The notes under the pieces: generated by a model
Database searches by the model: none
Seen by the model: the letters and a program-made list of their open reading frames with translations, nothing else
Told to the model about the DNA's origin: nothing
Made by a program: the position numbers and the translations under genes
Assembly (NCBI GenBank): GCA_018334855.1
Contig: JAGXLE010000063.1
Location: 1-7,616 of the forward strand
Length of the DNA stretch: 7,616 nucleotides
Direction of reading: 5' to 3'
Origin: Desulfobacterales bacterium
GTDB taxonomy: Bacteria; Desulfobacterota; Desulfobacteria; Desulfobacterales; Desulfosalsimonadaceae
Shown here: piece by piece, positions 1 through 6,376 of the stretch
Position numbering within the stretch: position 1 is the stretch's first letter
How the letters are laid out: every line of letters starts with the position of its first letter

Positions 1-55
1 AGAACCAGCATTTACAGATACGGCAGGGGCGCTTGCGCGAAGGTGTCCTGTCCAT
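1..55 (-). CDS. N-terminus of small basic cysteine-rich protein (partial, runs off left edge)
   Basis: Reading leftward from an ATG at 55-53, 18 codons fit in the window: MDRTPSRKRPCRICKCWF. A good Shine-Dalgarno (AAAGGAG, plus-strand 62-68) lies 6 nt before the ATG, which is the main reason to call this a real gene. The peptide is strongly basic and has a CxxCxC cluster (C11, C14, C16) followed by an aromatic pair, as in small zinc-ribbon-like proteins. From memory, proteins beginning with a CRxCxxWF-like motif occur as multicopy small hypothetical proteins in Desulfobacterota and are sometimes next to mobile elements. That is recollection, not proof. The rest of the gene is outside the window, so length, second metal ligands and function cannot be judged. 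The start codon is embedded in an 11-bp inverted repeat (see 54-85). Confidence 0.55.
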   Translation of the reverse strand, partial: MDRTPSRKRPCRICKCWF

Positions 56-85
56 CGTTTTCTCCTTTCGTTATGAGAAAACGAT
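54..85 (-). promoter_or_regulatory. Perfect 11-bp inverted repeat over the RBS and start codon of the left-edge gene
   Basis: ATCGTTTTCTC at 54-64 and GAGAAAACGAT at 75-85 are exact reverse complements separated by 10 nt (65-74). In the leftward transcript the 3' arm contains the GAG of the Shine-Dalgarno and the first two bases of the ATG, while AAAG of the Shine-Dalgarno sits in the loop. A folded RNA would therefore hide the ribosome site. The same dyad could instead be an operator for a dimeric regulator. The repeat is read directly from the sequence; the regulatory role is inferred. Confidence 0.6.
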
Positions 86-365
86 TCTATATAATCCTGT
101 TACGCCAGGATACGGAAAAGCACTAGTCGGGAATTAAAAGAATAATATGGAAATTTTAAGTTTTCGGGAATCATATGGACGGAATTAAACTCAAAACATA
201 ATCCAACTGACGACATAACTTGCCACAGCCCACACCTGAAATTGAGCCGTTGCAGTGCAAAACTGAACCGAAAGTCCCCTGAAGCCTGACCGCATCTTGA
301 CAATCAGGCCGGCAGCAGATATTGGATGTCATAACTGTAAAGAAAGCATTAAAAACACTATATGA
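86..365. other. Intergenic region with short dyads, no convincing gene
   Basis: No open frame here has a ribosome site or recognisable protein. Visible structure: a 6-bp hairpin ATCCTG/CAGGAT (94-99 and 106-111, loop 6); an 11-bp palindrome TTGCAGTGCAA (250-260); an inverted repeat GCCTGA/TCAGGC (284-289 and 304-309, gap 14); and imperfect direct repeats TCGGGAAT (127-134, 164-171), each followed by ATATGGA (145-151, 173-179). It separates the leftward cysteine-rich gene from the rightward gene at 378, so it should hold both promoters. A TATATAAT tract at 88-95 is AT-rich enough for a -10 but has no clear partner. Confidence 0.5.
297..325 (+). promoter_or_regulatory. Possible sigma70 promoter for the hypothetical gene at 378
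   Basis: A perfect TTGACA (297-302) is followed after 17 nt by TATTGG (320-325), which matches the -10 consensus at only three of six positions. The -35 lies inside the 14-nt gap of the inverted repeat GCCTGA/TCAGGC (284-309), so a repressor bound there would cover it. The weak -10 keeps confidence low. Confidence 0.3.
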
Positions 366-377
366 TTGAATAAACTT

Positions 378-899
378 ATGGAAGAGCAGGGCCGGGAAAA
401 AAGCGCAATTGAAAAGGCTGGCCAGGATTTGTTCAACTTCGCGGTGGACCGCGAAGAAGTAAAAGAACTGATGGCCCAACTGCCCGAATCAGCCGATATT
501 GACCGCACTGCAGTGGAATACGAGCTGCCGCTTCTAAAAATAATCGCAGTTGGCTGGTCCGTAGCCTATCTCCTGGAAAACAGCTCTCACAAGAACTCCC
601 TTATGCAGGCCTACTGGAGCGCGGTGCAGCAGTTTTCCCAAAGCCTGTCTGAAACCGCGGGGCTGATGACCGGCCAGGACATAGATTATTTTGACGTGGT
701 AAAACAGCGTTTTGAAACCTACCTGGCGGCAATGAACAGCAGCCGGGATGCCAGGGAGCCGGCAGCGGTTATAGGTCCTGAATTTGCCCGCGCCTGCGGC
801 AACGCGGATGACACTTTCACCGTATTGATCGGGTCGCGCATGTTCATGGGCACCTTCAACAGCGTCAAGGAATACCTCAAAGCCTTTTCCATAATTTAA
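378..899 (+). CDS. Hypothetical protein, about 173 aa, unrecognised
   Basis: I do not recognise this protein. The frame opens right after a TGA at 363-365. Either TTG at 366 (177 aa) or ATG at 378 (173 aa) could be the start. I chose ATG, but neither has a visible Shine-Dalgarno, so the start is uncertain. There is no signal peptide. A moderately hydrophobic stretch near residues 51-64 (LLKIIAVGWSVAYLL) is too short and interrupted for a confident membrane helix. The chain is rich in Glu, Ala, Gln and Leu and looks mainly alpha-helical, with a conserved-looking aromatic and Asp patch (DIDYFDVVKQRFETYL) in the middle. There are no metal or nucleotide motifs. Codon use resembles the neighbours. 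Its stop overlaps the stop of the opposing amylosucrase gene. A cytosolic role is likely; function is unknown. Confidence 0.75.
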   Translation: MEEQGREKSAIEKAGQDLFNFAVDREEVKELMAQLPESADIDRTAVEYELPLLKIIAVGWSVAYLLENSSHKNSLMQAYWSAVQQFSQSLSETAGLMTGQDIDYFDVVKQRFETYLAAMNSSRDAREPAAVIGPEFARACGNADDTFTVLIGSRMFMGTFNSVKEYLKAFSII

Positions 900-2857
900 T
901 CCCGTATGCACTCCAGCCATGCAAACTGGTAGCCGGCAAGCACCAAGCCGTTTCCATTGACAATGGTAGTGCCGGTGACCCTGTCGGCAAACCGGTCTGT
1001 AGCACTTGCCTTGTTTAACCGCCCCTGCCCTATGCTCTGCTGCCTTTCGGAAAAATTATTTAATATCAAAAGCTTCTGATCCCCGTACTCCCGGATGAAT
1101 CCGAACACATGGGGATTGCCGGTATCAAAGACCTCCATGTTGCCGTCTTGCAGGGCAGGCAGCTTTTTGCGCAGCCGGATCAGCTCTGTCAATTCATCAA
1201 AAAATCTCCATTCCAGCATTTCCGAGTCTGCCACGTGCTCTCCGCCATTACCCCTCTGGCGGGCCCGGTGCACCCACCGGCTGTCGGCGGCCTTGGCCGG
1301 ATCAGACAGGTAAGTATAATCGTTTAACATCCCCCATTCGTCTCCCAGGTAAATGAGGGGGATACCACCCGCACTCAGCATGATGCTTCTTAAAAGGTTA
1401 ATGCGGTGTATCGCTTCTTCTATAAGTTCCGGATCGTCTTTTTCCAGCCCGTATTCCAGCCCTGCAAGAGAGGCCAGGGTCCCCGAGATGCGAAGATCTC
1501 CCGTATCGGGGTTGTACTGAAACGGCAGGCCCCGGGCAAAGGAGCCCGGGAAACGGCCCGTATAAAACCTATTCAGAAAATGCCGGTGATCATGGGGGTT
1601 GATCCCCACCTCCCATGCATCGTTATCGTCAAAGGTCCAGCCTATATCATCGTGGCAGCGCAGGTAATTGACCCAGACGCATTCCGGATGTATCCTTGCC
1701 CGTTTCCACATGGCGTGATAAAGCAGCCCGACCTCCCGGGTGGCAAGCGCCTCCCACAAAAGGGCCATGAGCAGCGGATTATAGGAAAGCTGGCATTCAC
1801 CCGGATCAATATAGCGCAGAACCTCGTCAGGATGCACTATGGCCTCTGATTTAAACAGCAGGCAGGGAGCGGCGATCCTGGCAATGGCGTTGAAACCCTG
1901 CACCAGCATATGGGCTTCGGGCAAGTTTTCGCACCCGGTTCCCAGGCGCTTCCAGATAAATGCCACCGCATCCAGGCGCAAAACCTGGACTCCCTGGTTT
2001 GCCAGAAACAGCATCTCTTCTACCATGGCCCGGAACACGGCAGGATTGGCGTAATTTAAATCCCACTGAAAACTGTTAAAGGTGGTCCACACCCACTTGC
2101 CTGTCTCCTGGTTGTAGGTGAAACACCCCCGGCGCGCGTCCGGAAAAATATCACGCAGATGCCGCTGATACTGATCCGGCAAGGTGCGGTCGTCAAACAT
2201 CAGGTAGTATTCCTGGTAATCCGGGTCGCCCGATTTGGCGCGCCTGGCCCAGATGTGCTCGTCTGATGTATGATTGACAACGAAATCAAGCACCAGACTT
2301 ATGCCCTCGTCGTGCAGAATCCGGGCCAGGGCCGAAAGCTCCTCCATGGTTCCTATATCCGGGTTTATCGCCCGGTAGTCGCTGACCGCGTATCCGCCGT
2401 CACTGCCACCGTGCGGTGCTGCAAACATGGGCATCAGGTGGAGATAGGTCAGTCCCATCTCCTTGAAATAGGATATATGATCCGGCAAGCTGGCCAGATT
2501 ATCGGAAAAAAGATCCACGTAAAGCACCCCGCCCACCATTTCCTGGGACTGGAACCACTGGGGATCGGCTTCTCTTTGCTCGTCGAGAATCTTTAAATAT
2601 TCCGGCCGCTCAGCCCAGCTTCGCGCCGCCGTGACCAGGATCTGCTCCAAGTGATAAAAAAAGTCATACTGCCAGCCATAAAGCTGCACCAGTATCCTGA
2701 ACAGCCGTTCCCATTCGTTTTTCAGGCGACCCTCAAATTTTTCCCACAGCAGATCGTATTTTTCATCATGCGGTCCCATGGCCGCGCGAACCCTTGGCAG
2801 CAGGCGCTCCAGAGACTTCTGCGCGTGCCTGGGAATCCACTCTGTGTTTTCACTCAT
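896..2857 (-). CDS. ams: Amylosucrase (GH13 family, sucrose:glucan 4-alpha-glucosyltransferase)
   Basis: This 653-residue protein closely follows the Neisseria polysaccharea amylosucrase (636 aa) from end to end. The enzyme transfers glucose from sucrose to alpha-1,4-glucan and releases fructose in the cytosol. It has a helical N-terminal domain (about 1-100), the (beta/alpha)8 barrel with GH13 blocks, and a C-terminal beta domain. Visible active-site residues: D153 in SDGGYAVSDYR; H196 in DFVVNHTSDE; R294 and nucleophile D296 in RLDAVAFIWK; acid/base E338 in FKSEAIV; H402 and D403 in CHDDIGWTF; R527 in ADSRWVHR. R235 (LRDIFPD) matches R226 of the Neisseria enzyme, which is retained in amylosucrases, favouring polymer formation over plain sucrose hydrolysis. 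No signal peptide. The start ATG at 2857 has only a weak ribosome site. The gene is divergent from the Lon-like protease gene and is driven by a strong predicted promoter at 2929-2957. It is monocistronic as far as visible, with no sucrose synthesis or fructokinase gene adjacent in the window. Confidence 0.95.
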   Translation of the reverse strand: MSENTEWIPRHAQKSLERLLPRVRAAMGPHDEKYDLLWEKFEGRLKNEWERLFRILVQLYGWQYDFFYHLEQILVTAARSWAERPEYLKILDEQREADPQWFQSQEMVGGVLYVDLFSDNLASLPDHISYFKEMGLTYLHLMPMFAAPHGGSDGGYAVSDYRAINPDIGTMEELSALARILHDEGISLVLDFVVNHTSDEHIWARRAKSGDPDYQEYYLMFDDRTLPDQYQRHLRDIFPDARRGCFTYNQETGKWVWTTFNSFQWDLNYANPAVFRAMVEEMLFLANQGVQVLRLDAVAFIWKRLGTGCENLPEAHMLVQGFNAIARIAAPCLLFKSEAIVHPDEVLRYIDPGECQLSYNPLLMALLWEALATREVGLLYHAMWKRARIHPECVWVNYLRCHDDIGWTFDDNDAWEVGINPHDHRHFLNRFYTGRFPGSFARGLPFQYNPDTGDLRISGTLASLAGLEYGLEKDDPELIEEAIHRINLLRSIMLSAGGIPLIYLGDEWGMLNDYTYLSDPAKAADSRWVHRARQRGNGGEHVADSEMLEWRFFDELTELIRLRKKLPALQDGNMEVFDTGNPHVFGFIREYGDQKLLILNNFSERQQSIGQGRLNKASATDRFADRVTGTTIVNGNGLVLAGYQFAWLECIRD

Positions 2858-2928
2858 TTCCGTAATCGATCTTTACCGGGTTGAAATCTTTAATTCGGTT
2901 TAAAAATAACCTTATAATTTTATTATTT

Positions 2929-2957
2929 ATTTTAATTGTAAGCCCGGATATTGTCAA
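2929..2957 (-). promoter_or_regulatory. Predicted sigma70 promoter of the amylosucrase gene
   Basis: On the minus strand TTGACA (2957-2952) is followed by exactly 17 nt and TAAAAT (2934-2929), an 11 of 12 match to the consensus. The leader to the ATG at 2857 would be roughly 65 nt of AT-rich sequence. The -35 box lies 10 bp from the -35 box of the opposite promoter, so one bound regulator could affect both genes. Confidence 0.7.
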
Positions 2958-2967
2958 ACCCTGCGGC

Positions 2968-2996
2968 TTGAAAATTATCAAAGTCGTGAATAAATT
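2968..2996 (+). promoter_or_regulatory. Predicted sigma70 promoter of the Lon-like protease/usp operon
   Basis: TTGAAA (2968-2973), 17 nt, then TAAATT (2991-2996), matching the consensus at 5 and 4 of 6 positions. It is about 45 nt upstream of the start codon at 3042. The upstream CTTGAA also resembles a heat-shock sigma32 -35 element, but no CCCCAT-like -10 follows, so housekeeping control is favoured. Confidence 0.5.
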
Positions 2997-3041
2997 TTTT
3001 TTATCAAGGCATTCCAATCACCCTAAAAGAGGAGGAAGTCA

Positions 3042-5528
3042 ATGGCACTTCAACGGCTTGGTGCGGAAGAAGTTTATCACGCCTGCGACATTGAAAAATT
3101 TTCATTTAATACCACGGCGGACATAGAACCTCTCGAAGAGCTCAGTGAAGCCCTTGCCCAGCCCAGGGCGGTGGAATCACTCAAGTTCGGCACCGGGATG
3201 AAAAAACCCGGGTTTAACATATTCGCGCTGGGACCGCCGGGCACCGGTCGTCACAGCCTGGTCAGACAGACCATGGACAAAAGAGCAAGACAACTGCCTG
3301 TACCTTCTGACTGGTGCTATGTCAATAATTTTGAGGATTCAAGCAGTCCCAGGGCACTTTCGTTTCCCGCCGGACAGGGAAGAAGCTTCGCCGATGACAT
3401 GAAAAACATGATCCTTGAGGCACGAAACGCCCTTAAGGCCTCTTTTGAAAGCGAGGAATACCAGAACCGCCTCCAGTCAGTCCAGCAGGAGTTCAAGGAC
3501 CAGCAGCAGAAAGCCTTTGAAGAGGTGAACAACAAGGCCCAGGAAAGGGGTCTTTCGCTGGTGCGCACACCAAACGGAATAGCTTTTGCCCCTCTAAAAG
3601 AAGACGGTGAGGTAATGCCTCCTGACGAATACCAGAGCCTGCCCGAGGACAAAAGAAAAGAAATCGAAAAAAAGATCGAGGAAGTCCAGGAGGAATCCCA
3701 GAAAGTATTCCAGAAAATCCCCCAGTGGCAGAAGGAAATCAGACAAAAAATCCAGGATTTAAACAACGAAGTGGCCAGGTACGCAATCTCGCCCCTTATC
3801 GATGAACTGCGCAACAAGTACGGGGAAAACCAGGAAGTATCCGCTCACCTGGACTCCGTGGAAAACGATATCCTAAACAACCTCCAAAACTTCATGACAG
3901 GCGGACAGCAGGGTCAGGGAGGCGGAGCAGGCGGGGCAATGGCCCAGCTTCAGCAACAGCAGCAGGGATATCTCAGCGGTGAGGATACGGACATGGATTC
4001 TCCGGCCACCCGGCGATACAAGGTCAACCTGCTGGTAGACAACAGCGGACAGGAGGGTGCGCCCGTGATCTATGAAGACAACCCCACTTATGCCAACCTG
4101 GTGGGCAAGGTGGAGCACATGTCCCAGATGGGGGCGCTGATAACGGATTTTAACCTGATAAAGCCCGGCAGCCTTCACCGGGCAAACGGAGGCTCGCTGA
4201 TACTTGACGCCCGCAAGGTACTCACCCAGCCCGGCGCTTGGGAAGGACTGAAGAGGACCCTCAAATCGGGCCATATAAAGATCGAATCCCTTGCCGAGAT
4301 GTTTAGCCTGCTCTCCACGGTAACCCTGGAGCCAGAACCCATTGACCTTGACGTCAAGGTTGTCATGATAGGAAGTCCTTTTATATATTACATTCTCCAG
4401 CATTACGATCCCGAGTTTTCTGAGCTTTTCAAGGTCGCCGCGGATTTTGACGTCCAGATGCACCGCGATGAAGACAGCCAGGACATGTATGCCAGGCTTA
4501 TAAAAACGATAATTGACAGGGAAAACCTCCGGCATTTTCACAGGGAAGCGGTAGGCAGGATGATCGAGCACAGCTCCAGGGAAGTCGGCGACGGCCAGAG
4601 ATTGAGCACCCGAGTAAAAGAAATAACCGACCTGATGATAGAAGCCGACTACTGGGCGGGCCAAAACGGCAACCAGGACGTCGGTGGGCAGGACGTGGAA
4701 AAAGCCGTGGAATTCCGGACATACCGCTCAGACCGACTGCGCCAGCGCATCCAGGAGGAAATAGAGCGCGGCACCCTGATGATCGATTCCGAGGGCACGG
4801 AAACCGGACAGATAAACGGTTTGTCAGTGCTGAGCCTGGGCGATTTCATGTTCGGCAGACCCAACCGCATCACTGCACTCACCCAAATGGGCAAGGGAGA
4901 GGTCATCGATATAGAGAGGGAAGCCAAGCTTGGCGGCCCGCTGCACTCAAAGGGTGTGCTGATACTTTCAGGTTTTCTGGGGGCCAGGTATGCCGCAGAC
5001 CGGCCGCTTTCGCTTAAGGCGTCCCTTGTCTTTGAACAGTCCTACGGCGGCATTGAAGGAGACAGCGCCTCTTCGGCAGAGCTGTTTGCCCTGCTTTCCG
5101 CCATTTCCGGCGCACCCGTAAAACAAGGGCTTGCCGTAACAGGCTCGGTGAACCAGTTCGGCCAGATCCAGGCCATTGGCGGGGTAAACGAAAAAATCGA
5201 GGGCTTCTTCGATGTCTGCAGCAGAAAAGGGCTGACCGGAGACCAGGGGGTGCTTATTCCGGAAGCAAACGTCAAACACCTGATGCTTAGAAAAGACGTG
5301 GTGGATGCGGTTGCAGACGAAAAATTCCATATCTACCCGATAAAAACAGTCGACGACGGCCTTGAACTTCTGACCGGCCTGTCTGCGGGCAAGCCGGATG
5401 AAAACGGCAACTATCCGGAAGATACGGTAAACGGCATGGTCCAGAAGAAACTGGCTGCAATGGCGGAAAACATGCGCCAGTTCTCCCAGGGATCCGAACA
5501 AGGAGGTCAAAGTGAATCCGGAAAGTAA
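3042..5528 (+). CDS. Lon-family ATP-dependent protease, LonB-like with AAA_32 domain
   Basis: This 828-residue cytosolic serine protease (MEROPS S16) should degrade damaged or regulatory proteins. The start is set by GAGGAGG (3029-3035), 6 nt before ATG. An ATPase region covers about residues 40-560. Its P-loop is GPPGTGRH (64-71), its Walker B-like strand is GGSLILDA (383-390), and the family blocks DNPTYANLVGKVEH (346-359), GALITDFNLIKPGSLHRANGG (around 364-384) and RLSTR (520-524) are all present. A long, charged, coiled-coil-like helical insert (about 130-285) ends in a Gly/Gln-rich linker (287-309). The Lon protease domain lies at about 575-780. Catalytic Ser675 is in EGDSAS and Lys718 in GGVNEKIEG. 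The 43-residue spacing equals the Ser509-Lys552 spacing of Archaeoglobus LonB, so the peptidase should be active. There is no membrane segment, unlike archaeal LonB. The P-loop Lys and Ser/Thr are replaced by Arg70 and His71, so ATP use may be altered. Its last 17 bp overlap the downstream Usp gene. Confidence 0.93.
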   Translation: MALQRLGAEEVYHACDIEKFSFNTTADIEPLEELSEALAQPRAVESLKFGTGMKKPGFNIFALGPPGTGRHSLVRQTMDKRARQLPVPSDWCYVNNFEDSSSPRALSFPAGQGRSFADDMKNMILEARNALKASFESEEYQNRLQSVQQEFKDQQQKAFEEVNNKAQERGLSLVRTPNGIAFAPLKEDGEVMPPDEYQSLPEDKRKEIEKKIEEVQEESQKVFQKIPQWQKEIRQKIQDLNNEVARYAISPLIDELRNKYGENQEVSAHLDSVENDILNNLQNFMTGGQQGQGGGAGGAMAQLQQQQQGYLSGEDTDMDSPATRRYKVNLLVDNSGQEGAPVIYEDNPTYANLVGKVEHMSQMGALITDFNLIKPGSLHRANGGSLILDARKVLTQPGAWEGLKRTLKSGHIKIESLAEMFSLLSTVTLEPEPIDLDVKVVMIGSPFIYYILQHYDPEFSELFKVAADFDVQMHRDEDSQDMYARLIKTIIDRENLRHFHREAVGRMIEHSSREVGDGQRLSTRVKEITDLMIEADYWAGQNGNQDVGGQDVEKAVEFRTYRSDRLRQRIQEEIERGTLMIDSEGTETGQINGLSVLSLGDFMFGRPNRITALTQMGKGEVIDIEREAKLGGPLHSKGVLILSGFLGARYAADRPLSLKASLVFEQSYGGIEGDSASSAELFALLSAISGAPVKQGLAVTGSVNQFGQIQAIGGVNEKIEGFFDVCSRKGLTGDQGVLIPEANVKHLMLRKDVVDAVADEKFHIYPIKTVDDGLELLTGLSAGKPDENGNYPEDTVNGMVQKKLAAMAENMRQFSQGSEQGGQSESGK
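3900..3968 (+). repeat. Low-complexity Gly/Gln-rich coding segment inside the Lon-like protease
   Basis: The DNA is dominated by GGN and CAG/CAA codons and encodes Gly/Gln runs (GGQQGQGGGAGGA, then AQLQQQQQG) at residues 287-309. It lies between the helical insert and the second part of the ATPase region, where a flexible linker is expected. Repeats of this kind vary in length by replication slippage. Confidence 0.7.
5501..5507 (+). promoter_or_regulatory. Shine-Dalgarno of the two-domain Usp gene, inside the protease gene
   Basis: AGGAGGT sits 4 nt before the GTG at 5512 and within the last codons of the protease gene. It fixes the GTG as the start and produces a 17-bp gene overlap, an arrangement typical of translational coupling. 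Confidence 0.8.
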
Positions 5529-6372
5529 AACCGGCAAATCCGTTATAGTAAAACGCATACTTGTTCCTCTTGACGAATCCGAATACAGCAGGGCTGCGCT
5601 GGAGACGGCCGCAAAACTGGCTTCAGCACTGGGAGCCGAAATCTCGGGGCTTTACGTGGAAGATACGGACCTGCTGGAATTCTGCCGGTATCCCTTTGCC
5701 CGGGAAATCGGGGTATACCGGAGCCGACGGCTGGATCCGCATGAACTTGAAAGGGATTTCCGCATCCAGGCCGAACGCATACACCGCATGATGGCTCTTA
5801 CGGCAAAGCATTCCGATATTTCATGGAACTTTACAGTGCGGCGCGGCCGCGTTATCACAGAAGTGCTGGAGCAGACGTCTTCTGCGGACCTGACCGTGAT
5901 CGGGCGGCTGGGCCGCTCTCTGCTTGAATCCTCCACCGGCTCCACAGCGCGCAGGCTGATCGAAGAAGGCAAAGGCATGGTCCTGGTCCTGGGCCGGGGA
6001 GCCCAGTTGCTGTCACCGGTCTTTACCGTCTACACCGGATCCGACTTATCAGCCAGGGCCATAGGAGTTGCAGTGGACCTTGCCCGCGCAATAGAGGGGA
6101 AAGCAGAAATCCTGATTCCTGCACAAGAGGAAAAGGATTACCAGGCTTTGCGCGACCAGGTTCTTCAGGCAGCGGAACAAACCCCAGGAGCAGAGGGGAT
6201 GCATCTTCGGTTCCGCCGGCTCCGGGCAGTAACCGAGGCCGCACTGGCCACAGTGCTGCACCCGGAATACAGAAGGCCTCTTATTCTGCCTGCAGATGCC
6301 CTAAACCGGGAGTCTGAAAGCATACTGGGACTGATCAACAGGGTCAACAACCCGATCCTGCTGGTCAGGTAA
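5512..6372 (+). CDS. Universal stress protein, tandem-domain type
   Basis: A 286-residue cytosolic protein with two Usp-type halves. Usp proteins bind ATP or other nucleotides and support survival under starvation or damage; partners here are unknown. The N-terminal half (about 13-162) begins with the classic KRILVPLDESEYSRAAL, continues with SADLTVIGRLGRS, and ends in a nucleotide loop G131-R-L-G134 ... G143-S144. The loop has 8 rather than the usual 9 residues between the second Gly and the Gly-Ser. The C-terminal half (about 168-286) keeps the fold pattern, starting VFTVYTGSDLSARAIGVAVDLA and ending NNPILLVR, but lacks the glycine motif, so only the first half probably binds nucleotide. 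The start is GTG at 5512, chosen from the strong AGGAGGT. It overlaps the protease gene by 17 bp, so both are made from one mRNA. Two TAA stops stand in tandem (6370-6375). Confidence 0.9.
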   Translation: MNPESKTGKSVIVKRILVPLDESEYSRAALETAAKLASALGAEISGLYVEDTDLLEFCRYPFAREIGVYRSRRLDPHELERDFRIQAERIHRMMALTAKHSDISWNFTVRRGRVITEVLEQTSSADLTVIGRLGRSLLESSTGSTARRLIEEGKGMVLVLGRGAQLLSPVFTVYTGSDLSARAIGVAVDLARAIEGKAEILIPAQEEKDYQALRDQVLQAAEQTPGAEGMHLRFRRLRAVTEAALATVLHPEYRRPLILPADALNRESESILGLINRVNNPILLVR

Positions 6373-6376
6373 TAAG

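Noticed and set aside
100..479. Minus-strand open frames at 100-303 and 171-479
   Set aside because: No ribosome sites, no recognisable protein features, and the second overlaps the better-supported plus-strand gene at 378.
2967..2996. Heat-shock sigma32 promoter for the protease gene
   Set aside because: CTTGAA is present but no CCCCAT-like -10 element follows at 13-15 nt.
3317..3817. Long open frames opposite the protease gene (3317-3817, 3873-4664, 4968-5558)
   Set aside because: They are antisense shadows of a clearly conserved coding sequence and lack ribosome sites or recognisable products.
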